The notes under the pieces are model-generated. The model worked only from the letters and a program-made list of their open reading frames with translations. It made no database searches and was not told the origin of the DNA. From Yersinia canariae (GTDB lineage: Bacteria; Pseudomonadota; Gammaproteobacteria; Enterobacterales; Enterobacteriaceae): a stretch of DNA of 64,000 bases. Every line of letters begins with the position of its first letter. Within the stretch, counting starts at the first letter, position 1. The DNA lies in assembly GCF_009831415.1 (NCBI RefSeq), contig NZ_CP043727.1, positions 1,116,001-1,180,000 of the forward strand, given 5' to 3'. Positions 1 through 9,745 of the stretch are shown here, in pieces. The translations under genes were made by a program, and so were the position numbers.

Positions 1-133
1 AAATCAGTCATTAATGCTAAACAAGATACGTATTACCCATGTTAATGTTTAGTGCTACGCTTAATTACTTATTGAATCTTTGTCTGACAGGCATTGCCTT
101 ATATTCGCTAGCTAATTTATCAAAGGATGATTC
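1..133 (+). promoter_or_regulatory. yntA upstream region
   Basis: Non-coding lead-in to the nickel importer operon. An AAGGATG ribosome-binding segment lies just before the yntA ATG. An imperfect dyad with 7-base arms (CTAAACA at 17-23, TGTTTAG at 46-52) is visible. I cannot assign it to a known regulator, and no clear NikR box was recognised. Confidence 0.4.
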
Positions 134-1711
134 ATGTCTAAACGTCTATGGCTCCGAAATACCTTGCTAACAGCCGCTCTATTAAGTGCTTTTTCTGTTC
201 CAGTCAGTGCTGCAACTCACACACTACAATTGGCTATCGGTGATGAGCCGACCGAGGGTTTTGACCCTATGTTAGGGTGGAGTCATGGCAGTTATCTGCT
301 GCTGCATAGCCCTCTACTCAAACAAAACGAAGATCTCAGCTGGAATGGTTTTTTGCTTAGTGATTATAAAACCAGTGACGACGGTAAAACCTGGACTCTG
401 ACACTCAAACCTGACCTCAAGTTTTCTGACGGCTCCCCTTTGACTGCCAAAGATGTGGTATTTACCTACAATAATGCGGCTGCCAGCGGCGGCAAGGTCG
501 ATATGGGGAACTTCCTCAGTGCAGAAGAAATTGACCCCCTCAATGTTCGTATTCAACTAAAAGCGCCACAAAGCACCTTTGTGAACGTGTTAGGCTCACT
601 GGGTATTGTTTCAGCAGATAAATACGATGCTAAAACCTATGCGCAAAAACCTATTGGTGCCGGCCCGTACCGCTTAGTCAGTTTCCAGCCGGGTCAACAA
701 ATGATTGTCGAAGCAAACCCTTACTATGCGGGCAATAAAAATGATTTCGACAAACTAATTTTTGTCTTCCTTGACGAAGACAGTGCATTTGCTGCGGCCC
801 AAAGTGGGCAATTAGGCGTAGTTCGCATTCCTCCGTCTATGGCGGTTGGCGCTGTGAATAACATGAAGTTATGGGTCAGACCGAGTGTGGAAAACCGGGG
901 CATTGTGTTCCCGACCACTCCGGCAGGCAAAAAGGATATGCACGGCTACCCGATTGGGAATGATGTTACCGCCGATGTTGCGATTCGCCGCGCCATTAAC
1001 TATGCCATCAACCGCCAACTTTTAGCTGACCAAATCATGGAGGGCCATGCCATTCCTGCTTATACCGGGGTGCAGGGGCTGCCATGGAATAACCCGAACT
1101 CCGCTATCAAAGACGGTGATATTGAAAAAGCCAAACAAATATTGGAGCAGGCGGGCTGGAAGCTGAACAGCGCGGGTATTAGAGAGAAAAATGGTGTTCC
1201 TGCCAAAATCACACTTTGGTATACCAGCGGAGATACCACTCGCCGTGATTTGGCACAAGCAATACGTTCCATGCTTAAACCGATTGGAATTGAGGTTGAT
1301 TTGAAATCCGGTAGCTGGGAAACCGTAGAGCGTAATATGCACGCCAATCCAACCCTATTTGGCTGGGGTAGCCTAGACCCGATGGAGCTTTATCACCACT
1401 ACAGCAGCAAAGCCGCCGGTGTGGAATATTATAATCCGGGCTACTACCAGAACCCTGTTGTTGATAAACATTTGCAGCAAGCGCTGGATGCTCCAACTTG
1501 GCAGCAAGCAGTGCCATTCTGGCAGAAAGTGGACTGGGATGGGACGACCGGTGCCGGAATCCAAGGTGATGCTGCCTGGGCATGGCTGCTGAATATACAG
1601 CATACTTATCTGGCCAATAATTGTGTCGATTTAGGTAAGGGAGCGCCAGAGATTCACGGGTCTTGGTCACTGCTTAATAGCCTCGATAGCTGGAAATGGA
1701 CCTGTCAGTAA
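134..1711 (+). CDS. yntA: Nickel ABC transporter, periplasmic binding protein YntA
   Basis: Periplasmic solute-binding protein of family 5 (oligopeptide/nickel type, 525 residues). It would capture nickel and hand it to the YntBC membrane channel. A Sec signal peptide is visible (Lys-Arg start, hydrophobic stretch, cleavage near VSA-AT around residue 27), and the body begins with the family-typical region around GDEPTEGFDPMLGW. It is the first gene of five tightly packed genes that end 1.1 kb before ureA. Yersiniae are known to carry a nickel importer named Ynt beside urease, which fixes the name. Metal specificity is inferred from that context, because the family also includes peptide binders. 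Confidence 0.9.
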   Translation: MSKRLWLRNTLLTAALLSAFSVPVSAATHTLQLAIGDEPTEGFDPMLGWSHGSYLLLHSPLLKQNEDLSWNGFLLSDYKTSDDGKTWTLTLKPDLKFSDGSPLTAKDVVFTYNNAAASGGKVDMGNFLSAEEIDPLNVRIQLKAPQSTFVNVLGSLGIVSADKYDAKTYAQKPIGAGPYRLVSFQPGQQMIVEANPYYAGNKNDFDKLIFVFLDEDSAFAAAQSGQLGVVRIPPSMAVGAVNNMKLWVRPSVENRGIVFPTTPAGKKDMHGYPIGNDVTADVAIRRAINYAINRQLLADQIMEGHAIPAYTGVQGLPWNNPNSAIKDGDIEKAKQILEQAGWKLNSAGIREKNGVPAKITLWYTSGDTTRRDLAQAIRSMLKPIGIEVDLKSGSWETVERNMHANPTLFGWGSLDPMELYHHYSSKAAGVEYYNPGYYQNPVVDKHLQQALDAPTWQQAVPFWQKVDWDGTTGAGIQGDAAWAWLLNIQHTYLANNCVDLGKGAPEIHGSWSLLNSLDSWKWTCQ

Positions 1712-2679
1712 TGAAAGGGGTTTCGCTATTTACCCTGCGTTTAGCTTGCCTGCTGCTGGTGACAGCAGTAGGCACGTTCACGCTACTGAGTTTCTCGCCA
1801 GTTGACCCGATACGCGCCTATATCGGCAGTGATTTGCTACACGTACCACCGGAGCAATATCCACTGATTGCCGCTCGTTGGGGGCTGGATTTACCTTTAT
1901 GGCAGCGTTTTTTGCACTGGTTTACCCAAGTTTTACAAGGGGATTTCGGTTACTCGATGCTGTACAACGCGCCAGTGTCACAAGTCATTGGTGAACGTTT
2001 TGCTACCTCATTCGCATTGCTATTTTCGGCATGGTTATTCTCGGGCATAGTCGGGTTATTGATGGGCTTGACGGCGGGCCGCTATCTTAATCGTTGGCCG
2101 GATCGGGTGATTTCAAGCTTGTCATATTTATTGGCGTCATTGCCGACTTTCTGGATTGGTTTATTACTCTTGTCATTATTTGCAGTGAAACTGAATTGGG
2201 CTCCTATTTGCTGTGCATGGACTCCCGGGAGTAACGCGGAAACGGCCAGCTGGAGTGACAAGCTGCATCATCTCATCCTGCCGATGTTAGCGTTAGGATT
2301 ACTAGGCGTCGGGAATATTGCTTTGCATACCCGTGCCCGAGTGGCTGAAGTGATGAACAGTGAGTTTATTCGCTACGCGCAAGCGCAGGGGGATAAAGGA
2401 TGGCCATTGGTTAATTTCCATATCTTGCGCCATGCCATTACGCCGGCGCTGTGTCTGCAATTTGCCTCAGTGGGCGAATTATTGGGCGGGTCTTTATTAG
2501 CAGAGAAAGTTTTTGCTTACCCTGGGTTGGGACAGGCCACCATTGATGCCGGGTTGCACGGCGATATTCCGTTATTGATGGGGATTGTGATGTTTTGCGC
2601 CGTCTTGGTCTTTTGCGGTAATAGTATTGCCAACGCACTGTTACACCGCTTGAATAGGGGGGCTGCGCGACAATTATGA
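1711..2679 (+). CDS. yntB: Nickel ABC transporter permease YntB
   Basis: Inner-membrane permease of the DppB/NikB type with about six membrane segments. The cytoplasmic coupling loop that docks on the ATPase is visible around residues 205-240 (ALHTRARVAEVMNSEFIRYA). The chosen ATG overlaps the yntA stop (TAATG), which suggests translational coupling. An in-frame ATG 15 bases upstream would add five residues and cannot be excluded. It should pair with YntC to form the nickel channel. Confidence 0.88.
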   Translation: MKGVSLFTLRLACLLLVTAVGTFTLLSFSPVDPIRAYIGSDLLHVPPEQYPLIAARWGLDLPLWQRFLHWFTQVLQGDFGYSMLYNAPVSQVIGERFATSFALLFSAWLFSGIVGLLMGLTAGRYLNRWPDRVISSLSYLLASLPTFWIGLLLLSLFAVKLNWAPICCAWTPGSNAETASWSDKLHHLILPMLALGLLGVGNIALHTRARVAEVMNSEFIRYAQAQGDKGWPLVNFHILRHAITPALCLQFASVGELLGGSLLAEKVFAYPGLGQATIDAGLHGDIPLLMGIVMFCAVLVFCGNSIANALLHRLNRGAARQL

Positions 2680-3482
2680 CTTATAACCCAAACCGGGCTT
2701 TGTTCCGACTTTTCGTTTCATTGGCACTATTATCCATTTTGGTTATCTACGGCTGGGCGATATATCCAATTGAAATTCCAATGGATTTAATGGCTCGCCG
2801 CCAACCTCCGTCAGTGGCCTATTGGTTTGGTACAGACAGTTTAGGTCGCGACCTGTGGTTGCGCTGTTTTCAGGGAATGACCACCAGCTTACAAATTGGC
2901 TTGGTTGCGGCTTTTGCCAGCGGGGTGCTGGCGATGCTTACCGCCAGCTTATGTTCAGTCAATAAAACGTTGGATTATCTGATTCGCGGGTTAATTGACA
3001 GTATGCTGGCCTTACCGCATTTATTGTTGTTGGTGCTGATTTGTTTCACATTAGGGGGAGGAAAAAACGGTGTGATCCTGGCGGTGGCACTCACTCACTG
3101 GCCAAAACTTGCCTTGATTTTACGGGCCGAGATTTTACGTATCCGTGAGACCGACTATGTGATGCTCTCGCACCGGTTAGGTAACAGCAATTTTTACCGT
3201 TGGCGTCATCATCTGCTACCGTTATTACTACCACAATGGATTGTGGGAACGCTGCTGATGTTCCCCCATGCGGTGTTACACAGTGCGGCGCTCAGTTTTC
3301 TGGGATTTGGGTTGTCACCTCATGAGCCGTCGTTGGGGATTTTATTGGCAGATGCCCTGCGTTATCTGAGCAGTGGAGCATGGTGGCTGGCATTTTTCCC
3401 CGGCCTGATTTTGGTCGGGTTGGTCCTGATATTTGACCAGTTTGCCCGGTCACTACAACAACTCTGGGTGAGGATAGCCTGA
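2676..3482 (+). CDS. yntC: Nickel ABC transporter permease YntC
   Basis: Second inner-membrane permease, DppC/NikC type, 268 residues. The N-terminal membrane segment is followed by the FGTDSLGRDLWLR stretch typical of DppC-like subunits, and the ATPase-coupling loop is visible around EILRIRETDYVMLSHRLG. It overlaps yntB by 4 bases and meets yntD by a 1-base overlap, so the five genes are very likely one transcript. With YntB it would form the transmembrane path. Confidence 0.88.
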   Translation: MTYNPNRALFRLFVSLALLSILVIYGWAIYPIEIPMDLMARRQPPSVAYWFGTDSLGRDLWLRCFQGMTTSLQIGLVAAFASGVLAMLTASLCSVNKTLDYLIRGLIDSMLALPHLLLLVLICFTLGGGKNGVILAVALTHWPKLALILRAEILRIRETDYVMLSHRLGNSNFYRWRHHLLPLLLPQWIVGTLLMFPHAVLHSAALSFLGFGLSPHEPSLGILLADALRYLSSGAWWLAFFPGLILVGLVLIFDQFARSLQQLWVRIA

Positions 3483-4288
3483 TGTTGAAATTTTCAAGGT
3501 TTGCCATTGATGTTGCCCATTATCGCTGGCTAGGTCGAAAAACTTGGCATCCCTTACTGAGCAATATTTCTTTGGAGGTGAATCCGGGAGAATTGGTCGC
3601 ACTTGTCGGTGGCAGTGGTGAAGGTAAGAGTTTATTACTGCAAAGTGTACTGGGATTATTGCCGGAAAATATGCGCTGCCATGGCGAGATTATCCTCGAT
3701 GGAGAAGTCTTGTGTGCCCAAGATAAAATCGAGCGGCGTGGCAAAACCTTATGTTATGTCCCGCAAGGGGTTAGTGCCCTGAATCCTTTGATAAAAGTGG
3801 GTTCGCAAATGACCCGAGCGGCGCAACTCAGCGGTGTTAAGCTACGGCTCGAAGATGTCGCGATGCAGTTGCAAACCTACAATCTTGCGCCGGGCTTAGT
3901 CCATGATTTTCCCCGGCAACTCTCCGGTGGTATGGCAAAACGCGTGCTGACCAGCTGTGCTACCTTGACCAATGCCCGCTATATTTTAGCGGATGAAGTG
4001 ACTTCATGGCTGGATGACGAGCATGCCTGCCAGTTACTGACTCATTTGCGCGCCTTTTGTCAGCAAGGGCGCGGTATTTTATGGGTCACACATGACTTGG
4101 CGCTGGCGGCGCGGTTTGCCGACAAAATTGCGGTGTTACATAAAGGTGAATTGCACGAAACATTGAGCGCTGATGAGCTGAAAAATAACGGAGGTAGCCC
4201 GTGGTTACAATCATTGTGGGCGGCCTTGCCGGAACAGCAGTTTGTCAGCCAGCCGATGTCGCCGATGGAGGTGGCAGAATATGTTTAG
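3482..4288 (+). CDS. yntD: Nickel ABC transporter ATP-binding protein YntD
   Basis: First of two ABC ATPases that power the importer. Visible motifs: Walker A GGSGEGKS near residue 42, ABC signature LSGGMAKRV near 145, Walker B ILADEV near 164 and the switch histidine in WVTHD. At 268 residues it resembles NikD/DppD. It overlaps yntE by 8 bases, as expected for an obligate heterodimeric ATPase pair. Confidence 0.87.
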   Translation: MLKFSRFAIDVAHYRWLGRKTWHPLLSNISLEVNPGELVALVGGSGEGKSLLLQSVLGLLPENMRCHGEIILDGEVLCAQDKIERRGKTLCYVPQGVSALNPLIKVGSQMTRAAQLSGVKLRLEDVAMQLQTYNLAPGLVHDFPRQLSGGMAKRVLTSCATLTNARYILADEVTSWLDDEHACQLLTHLRAFCQQGRGILWVTHDLALAARFADKIAVLHKGELHETLSADELKNNGGSPWLQSLWAALPEQQFVSQPMSPMEVAEYV

Positions 4289-4973
4289 TGTCGACAACCT
4301 GACCATTGAACAAGGCGGGAAATGTCTGTGGGATTGTGTCTCATTTTCGTTGACGCCGGGAGAGCGATTGGGGATTTCAGCGCCCAGTGGTTTTGGCAAA
4401 ACGACCTTGGGGCGGGTGTTAGCGCAATGGCAGTCGGCAACATCAGGGCAAATTTTAATAGACGGTGCGCCGCTGGCTAAAAAAGGCTATTGCCCCATTC
4501 AATTGGTGCCCCAGCATCCCGAACAAAGCTTCAATCCTTACCGGACAACCGGGGAAAGTTTGCATGATGCCTGGCGCCCCGATGCCCAGTGGCTTGAGCG
4601 GATGGTTGTTAATCCTGATTGGCTAAAACGCCGCCCTGATGAATTATCCGGGGGAGAATTAGCGCGTATTGCTCTGTTGCGGGCTTTAGACCCTCGAACT
4701 CGCTATTTGATTGCTGATGAAGTCACCGCGCAACTGGATGCGCACATTCAAGCACAAATTTGGCAAGTCTTATTGGAGGAGTCTGTCAGGCGGCCATTGG
4801 GATTAATTGTTTTCAGTCACAATAAATCCTTATTAGAAAAGGTGTGTTCGCGTATCTGGATCCCGGAAAGAGAGAGTATAAAGCCTCTTTATCCACCACC
4901 GTCTGGTCAAGCCTCATCTCGGATTAGCAATGATAAAAACAGGGTGAATAATAAGGAATACATAGGATCTTAA
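4281..4973 (+). CDS. yntE: Nickel ABC transporter ATP-binding protein YntE
   Basis: Second ABC ATPase, NikE/DppF type, 230 residues. Walker A is APSGFGKTT, the signature is LSGGELARI, and Walker B is YLIADEV followed by VFSHN. The start used here (ATG after GGTGGCAGAAT) removes 13 residues that read in frame inside the end of yntD and are not expected in the family. Members are usually longer at the C-terminus, so this is a compact version. It is the last gene of the ynt operon. Confidence 0.85.
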   Translation: MFSVDNLTIEQGGKCLWDCVSFSLTPGERLGISAPSGFGKTTLGRVLAQWQSATSGQILIDGAPLAKKGYCPIQLVPQHPEQSFNPYRTTGESLHDAWRPDAQWLERMVVNPDWLKRRPDELSGGELARIALLRALDPRTRYLIADEVTAQLDAHIQAQIWQVLLEESVRRPLGLIVFSHNKSLLEKVCSRIWIPERESIKPLYPPPSGQASSRISNDKNRVNNKEYIGS

Positions 4974-5545
4974 CAATGGAGTAATAATGTGGCGTGATAA
5001 TTTACCATCGGGTATTGGGGCTTTAATGGATTTTAAGTTATAAATATCTTGATTAAGATCATGTTATTTTAAAATGACAAATAGTAAATATCTATCAGAT
5101 AGGAAAATAGTCATAACTTCTACAGATTGATAAGTTTTGCCACTTGATATGATGTGTCTATAAATATTCATTTGTGATGAATTTAACTTTAACTCTAGAT
5201 ATGATAATAATTTCTGGATGTTTTTTCATACCCTCATTTTACGGGGTTGTCTTTTCTTGTGATTTACATCACTCACCTTTTGTCTTATTTTTTTAACATA
5301 AAATATCGCGAAAAACCCTCCTCAAAAACGTTATTCTTGTCAAATGTAAGCTCATAAGATAATTAGATTAACTCATTGATTTATATGTTTATAATTGTTT
5401 TTTGTCATGTTTCACATAGTCATTTATCTTAAATTTGCAATTAATGATGAATTTTTCAGGTTTTGGTCTATATTGATTAGAGGTGGTTTTTTTATAGCAA
5501 TTTATTGATTTACAGGCATCTCTGCTACAAAAAAATAGACTATAA
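4974..5545. other. AT-rich gap between ynt and ure loci
   Basis: About 570 bases of strongly AT-rich DNA with no convincing gene on either strand. It contains a CRP-like site (listed separately) followed by AT-rich promoter-like sequence facing the orphan ORF and ureA. The remainder shows no recognisable element. Confidence 0.5.
5258..5273 (+). promoter_or_regulatory. CRP-like binding site
   Basis: TGTGA-TTTACA-TCACT matches the CRP consensus TGTGA-N6-TCACA at 9 of 10 core positions. It sits about 285 bases before the orphan membrane ORF and 820 bases before ureA. Actual CRP control is an inference. Confidence 0.45.
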
Positions 5546-6013
5546 ATGGGTGTTAAATACAGGGATTCAGTAGCTATGACATTAGCTATAGAACGCAAAC
5601 GGTTAATTGGTTTTTCTATGTATTTTTCACTGTGTGTAAATACAGTGGCTCTTATCTATTTTAGTAAAAAAATATTAATGAATACTCTTTCTTTATTGCT
5701 TGAGATAACTAAACGCGGTAAAAAATACCTACCTGAAAAAAATATCATACAAATAAATTCAATGGGATATCGTCTTTATCTCCTAATTGCAGTCATCTGC
5801 TATGGGGCTGAAGCCCTATTGTCTTCAATGATTTTTTCGATATTGAAGATGGTAGAAAAAATATCTGACAGCAGATTGATGGTAATTAAAATGTTAAATC
5901 AGAATTCAAACGAAGAATCTAACAAGATAGACAGGAGGATGCGCTTAAATTCTGAAATGTTCTCATTAGCAAGCATCAAAAAAACAATTTTTATCAGTAA
6001 TAACAAGGGATAA
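5546..6013 (+). CDS. Orphan small membrane protein, unknown function
   Basis: A 155-residue ORF that I do not recognise. Two hydrophobic stretches (roughly residues 20-40 and 75-105) suggest an inner-membrane hairpin. The tail after residue 110 is charged (KMVEKISD, NEESNKIDRRMR). Base composition is much more AT-rich than the flanking ynt and ure genes, which points to an acquired or decaying gene. The first ATG lacks a clear ribosome-binding site, and inner methionines at residues 11 and 25 are alternatives. It sits alone between two operons. It could be a non-coding leader misread as an ORF. Confidence 0.45.
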   Translation: MGVKYRDSVAMTLAIERKRLIGFSMYFSLCVNTVALIYFSKKILMNTLSLLLEITKRGKKYLPEKNIIQINSMGYRLYLLIAVICYGAEALLSSMIFSILKMVEKISDSRLMVIKMLNQNSNEESNKIDRRMRLNSEMFSLASIKKTIFISNNKG

Positions 6014-6094
6014 CCCTTTATAAACAAGGCTAGTTATAGGGCTAGTAGGTTGTTTTTCTCACTTTCACTTTCTTAACATGACACAGGAGGGCTT

Positions 6095-6397
6095 ATGCAG
6101 CTCACCCCAAGAGAAGTTGAAAAGCTCATGATCTACACGCTGTCTGATGTGGCGTTCAAACGCAAAGCGCGTGGCTTGAAACTCAATTATCCGGAAGCCG
6201 TTTCTATTATCACAGTGACTGCAATGGAAGGGGCCAGAGATGGCAAATCCGTAGAAGATGTGATGAAAGAAGCCAGTAAAGTTCTCACTAAAGATGATGT
6301 GATGGACGGGGTAGCTGATCTGATTCCGAATGTTCAGGTCGAAGCAATTTTTACTGACGGCAGCCGTTTGGTCACAGTACACGACCCAATTAAATGA
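6095..6397 (+). CDS. ureA: Urease gamma subunit
   Basis: Smallest structural subunit of the cytoplasmic nickel enzyme that splits urea to ammonia and carbamate. At 100 residues it has the usual length, and it opens with the family-typical [20 protein letters not shown]. An AGGAGG ribosome-binding site lies 7 bases before the ATG. It is the first gene of ureABCEFGD. In Yersinia the ammonia made by urease neutralises acid in the gut. Confidence 0.98.
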   Translation: MQLTPREVEKLMIYTLSDVAFKRKARGLKLNYPEAVSIITVTAMEGARDGKSVEDVMKEASKVLTKDDVMDGVADLIPNVQVEAIFTDGSRLVTVHDPIK

Positions 6398-6450
6398 GTG
6401 ACGGCAACATGCGAGTAAAACCTGAACTGAATATTGCAGAGGATTAAAGC

Positions 6451-6885
6451 ATGAGCGCGAAGAAAAGCACTAAAGATAATGCAGAACAAAATACCCCACT
6501 CGGTGGTTGCATTTTAGCTGATACCCCAATCACCTTTAATGAAAATAAACCCGTTACCAAAGTGAAAGTCCGTAATACCGGTGACCGGCCAATTCAGGTG
6601 GGTTCACATTTCCACTTCTTTGAAGTTAACCGCGCACTGGAGTTTGACCGTGCTGCGGCGTTTGGCAAAAGGCTGAATATCTCTTCAACAACCGCAATCC
6701 GTTTTGAACCTGGTGATGAAACCGAAGTTCCGCTGATACCTTTTGGTGGCAAGCAAACACTGTATGGCTTTAACAACCTGGTGGATGGTTGGACCGGTGA
6801 AGGCGTGGTTCCTAATAGCGAACGCCCGGATAAGCTAGAAGCTATCCGCCGTGCGGCAGAGCGTGGTTTTAAATCGTCTAAATGA
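6451..6885 (+). CDS. ureB: Urease beta subunit
   Basis: Beta subunit of urease, 144 residues. The family core from GGCILADTPITFNENKPVTKVKVRNTGDRP through SHFHFFEVN to the GFKSSK end is clear. A 20-residue hydrophilic N-terminal extension (SAKKSTKDNAEQNT) makes it longer than the Klebsiella subunit. It follows ureA by 53 bases and is separated from ureC by 209 bases that include an ERIC repeat, an unusually wide gap inside a structural-subunit operon. Confidence 0.97.
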   Translation: MSAKKSTKDNAEQNTPLGGCILADTPITFNENKPVTKVKVRNTGDRPIQVGSHFHFFEVNRALEFDRAAAFGKRLNISSTTAIRFEPGDETEVPLIPFGGKQTLYGFNNLVDGWTGEGVVPNSERPDKLEAIRRAAERGFKSSK

Positions 6886-6933
6886 CACCTTATCTCAATA
6901 AAAATCATCAAAATTCGCATACGTGTAATTAGC

Positions 6934-7056
6934 GATACCCAATCGGTTTCAAGATGCAGGAAGGCGGCAAACGAAAGAGTCTCGGTGAACTTACACAGGT
7001 AAGTGATTCGGGGGAGCGAGAGCCAACACACCTATAATTTGAAAGATGAAGGGTAT
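6934..7056 (+). repeat. ERIC repeat between ureB and ureC
   Basis: A 123-base element bounded by inverted termini (ATACCC at the left, GGGTAT at the right). It contains the ERIC core features: a central dyad around CTTACACAGGTAAGTGATTC, GGGGGAGCGAGAGCCAAC, and a GATGAAGGGTATA end. ERIC elements are common in yersiniae and fold into long RNA hairpins. This one lies within the urease operon, 38 bases before ureC. Confidence 0.85.
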
Positions 7057-7094
7057 AAACGGTTACACGCACCGGAAAAAGAAAGGAGCGACAG

Positions 7095-8813
7095 ATGCCT
7101 CAAATTTCTCGGCAAGAATACGCGGGTCTATTCGGCCCAACGACTGGCGATAAAATCCGCTTGGGTGATACCAATCTGTTTATCGAAATCGAAAAAGACC
7201 TGCGTGGATATGGTGAAGAGTCAGTTTATGGGGGAGGTAAGTCATTACGTGACGGGATGGGGGCAAATAACCAACTGACTCGTGATAATGGCGTACTGGA
7301 TTTGGTGATTACTAACGTCACCATTGTTGATGCCCGCTTAGGGGTTATCAAAGCTGACGTTGGTATCCGTGATGGCAAAATTGCCGGTATCGGCAAAAGT
7401 GGTAACCCAGGTGTGATGGATGGCGTGACACCCGGAATGGTCGTTGGCGTAAGTACCGATGCTATCTCCGGTGAACATTTAATTCTGACCGCAGCGGGTA
7501 TTGATAGCCATATTCATTTGATCTCTCCGCAACAGGCTTATCATGCATTATCTAATGGCGTGGCAACCTTCTTCGGTGGCGGGATTGGGCCAACCGATGG
7601 CACCAACGGGACGACGGTAACACCCGGCCCATGGAACATTCGCCAGATGCTGCGCTCAGTCGAAGGTTTACCTGTCAACATCGGTATTCTGGGCAAAGGT
7701 AACTCTTACGGCCGAGGCCCATTGTTAGAACAAGCGATCGCCGGTGTCGTCGGGTTTAAAGTTCACGAGGACTGGGGTGCGACGGCTAACGCCCTGCGCC
7801 ATTCATTGCGGATGGCAGATGAATTGGATATTCAGGTTTCTGTGCATACCGACAGTCTGAACGAATGTGGCTATGTAGAAGATACCATTGATGCCTTCGA
7901 AGGCCGCACTATTCACACCTTCCATACTGAAGGTGCAGGTGGTGGCCATGCGCCAGACATCATTCGCGTCGCCAGCCAACCTAACGTATTACCCAGTTCG
8001 ACCAACCCAACCCTGCCATACGGTGTTAACAGTCAAGCCGAACTGTTTGACATGATTATGGTGTGTCACAACCTCAACCCGAATGTGCCTGCGGACGTCT
8101 CCTTCGCCGAAAGCCGTGTGCGCCCAGAAACTATCGCGGCAGAGAACGTTCTGCACGATATGGGGGTTATCTCTATGTTCTCCAGTGACTCACAAGCTAT
8201 GGGGCGCGTAGGAGAAAACTGGTTACGTGTGATGCAAACGGCAAACGCGATGAAAGCATCACGCGGCAAATTGCCAGAAGATGCGCCAGGTAATGATAAC
8301 TTCCGTGTTCTGCGTTATGTGGCAAAAATCACCATTAACCCCGCGATTGCACAAGGTGTTAGCCATGTTATCGGTTCTGTCGAAATCGGCAAAATGGCCG
8401 ACCTGGTACTGTGGGATCCGCGTTTCTTCGGTGCGAAACCTAAACTGGTTATCAAAGGCGGCATGATCAACTGGGCTGCAATGGGTGACCCGAACGCATC
8501 ATTACCGACACCACAACCGGTGTTCTATCGCCCAATGTTTGGTGCCATGGGTAAAACCATGCAAGACACCTGCGTCACCTTCGTTTCTCAGGCCGCACTT
8601 GATGATGGCGTGAAGGAAAAAGCAGGGTTAGAGCGGCAAGTTATGGCGGTTAAAAACTGTCGTACCATTTCCAAACATGACTTGGTACGCAATGACCAAA
8701 CGCCAAACATTGAAGTGGACCCTGAAACCTTTGCGGTGAAAGTAGATGGCGTACATGCCACCTGCGAGCCTATTGAGACCGCGTCAATGAACCAACGCTA
8801 TTTCTTTGGTTAG
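7095..8813 (+). CDS. ureC: Urease alpha subunit (catalytic)
   Basis: Catalytic subunit, 572 residues, amidohydrolase fold with a dinuclear nickel site. All ligands can be placed, with a constant offset of +5 from Klebsiella numbering: His139 and His141 (DSHIH), carbamylated Lys222 (GFKVHED), His251 (SVHTD), His277 ([11 protein letters not shown]), the flexible-lid His in MVCHNLNP, and Asp in [11 protein letters not shown] strong AAAGGAGCG ribosome-binding site precedes the ATG. Nothing in the sequence suggests loss of activity. Confidence 0.98.
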   Translation: MPQISRQEYAGLFGPTTGDKIRLGDTNLFIEIEKDLRGYGEESVYGGGKSLRDGMGANNQLTRDNGVLDLVITNVTIVDARLGVIKADVGIRDGKIAGIGKSGNPGVMDGVTPGMVVGVSTDAISGEHLILTAAGIDSHIHLISPQQAYHALSNGVATFFGGGIGPTDGTNGTTVTPGPWNIRQMLRSVEGLPVNIGILGKGNSYGRGPLLEQAIAGVVGFKVHEDWGATANALRHSLRMADELDIQVSVHTDSLNECGYVEDTIDAFEGRTIHTFHTEGAGGGHAPDIIRVASQPNVLPSSTNPTLPYGVNSQAELFDMIMVCHNLNPNVPADVSFAESRVRPETIAAENVLHDMGVISMFSSDSQAMGRVGENWLRVMQTANAMKASRGKLPEDAPGNDNFRVLRYVAKITINPAIAQGVSHVIGSVEIGKMADLVLWDPRFFGAKPKLVIKGGMINWAAMGDPNASLPTPQPVFYRPMFGAMGKTMQDTCVTFVSQAALDDGVKEKAGLERQVMAVKNCRTISKHDLVRNDQTPNIEVDPETFAVKVDGVHATCEPIETASMNQRYFFG

Positions 8814-8850
8814 TAAAGGACTTAGTTAGTAAAGGGTTTGGTTAATAACG

Positions 8851-8881
8851 GAGTCTGGGCGCGTATTCATTTAACAGACTC
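8851..8881 (+). other. Hairpin in the ureC-ureE gap
   Basis: A 7-base perfect inverted repeat (GAGTCTG / CAGACTC) with a 17-base loop in the 218-base gap after ureC. Two copies of TTAGTAAAGG lie just before it (8811-8820 and 8825-8834). There is no T-run, so it is not a standard terminator. It could influence mRNA processing between structural and accessory genes. Confidence 0.4.
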
Positions 8882-9031
8882 AGTTTATTAAGTCTTCAGC
8901 TTGCCCATGGTAAGTGTCACTTGGCTCAAGGATGCGCTACGAACAATCACAGGGATGAGTGGCATAGAAACGGATTTCATTACTGTGGGCAAACTGGCTT
9001 TTGCCAAAAATAGAGGCAAGGAGTCAATAAC

Positions 9032-9724
9032 ATGATTTTGATAGAGCACATTCTTGGCAATGTGAAGAAAGATCCGGTTTGGCAGGAGAAGCTCAAAGAC
9101 GCCACTTTTGATCTTTTGGTTTTGGATCAAAGGGAAGCGCAAAAAAGCCGCTGCCGTAAACTCAGTTCTCAGGGGTTGGATCTCGGTATTTCGCTCGACC
9201 GACACGTTGTTCTTGCTGATGGTGATGTGCTGACATGGGATGAAAAAAACCGTGTCGCCGTGGTGGTACAGATAAACTTACGTGATGTCATGGTGATTGA
9301 CCTGAGTGAGCTGAAAAGCCGCTCACCGGATGAATTGATTAAAACCTGCTTTGAGCTGGGGCATGCTTTGGGCAACCAGCACTGGAAGGCGGTAACAAAA
9401 AATAATGAGGTGTATGTCCCTCTGACGGTGGCAACCACCATGATGGATTCTGTCATGAGAACTCATGGTTTCCAGCATTTGCCTTTCCGTTTTGTTAAGG
9501 GCGCGGAAATTCTACCGCTGCTCAGTAATTCTGAAGCTCGACTGTTGTTTGGCGGGGCTGAAGATACCGATACTCATGTTCATGTCGCCAGTCCATTAGA
9601 TGAACCCCATGGTTCCGGCTTACATGTTCACGCGATTCATTCCCACGGTGACGGGCATTCGCATAGCCATGACCACAGTCATAGCCACGGCGATCACGAC
9701 CACGACCACGACCATAAACACTGA
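9032..9724 (+). CDS. ureE: Urease nickel metallochaperone UreE
   Basis: Delivers nickel to the UreDFG-apourease complex. The N-terminal UreE fold occupies about residues 1-150. The last 50 residues are extremely His/Asp-rich, with repeated HSH, HDH and [11 protein letters not shown] runs that bind several nickel ions. The length of 230 exceeds many UreE proteins because of this tail. The nickel-storage tail fits a locus flanked by two nickel importers. The start has a GGCAAGGAG ribosome-binding site. Confidence 0.95.
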   Translation: MILIEHILGNVKKDPVWQEKLKDATFDLLVLDQREAQKSRCRKLSSQGLDLGISLDRHVVLADGDVLTWDEKNRVAVVVQINLRDVMVIDLSELKSRSPDELIKTCFELGHALGNQHWKAVTKNNEVYVPLTVATTMMDSVMRTHGFQHLPFRFVKGAEILPLLSNSEARLLFGGAEDTDTHVHVASPLDEPHGSGLHVHAIHSHGDGHSHSHDHSHSHGDHDHDHDHKH

Positions 9725-9745
9725 TTCACGCAGGGAGGCAGCGCA

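Noticed and set aside
6594..7031. 145-codon minus-strand ORF across ureB and the ERIC
   Set aside because: Antisense shadow of ureB and repeat sequence.
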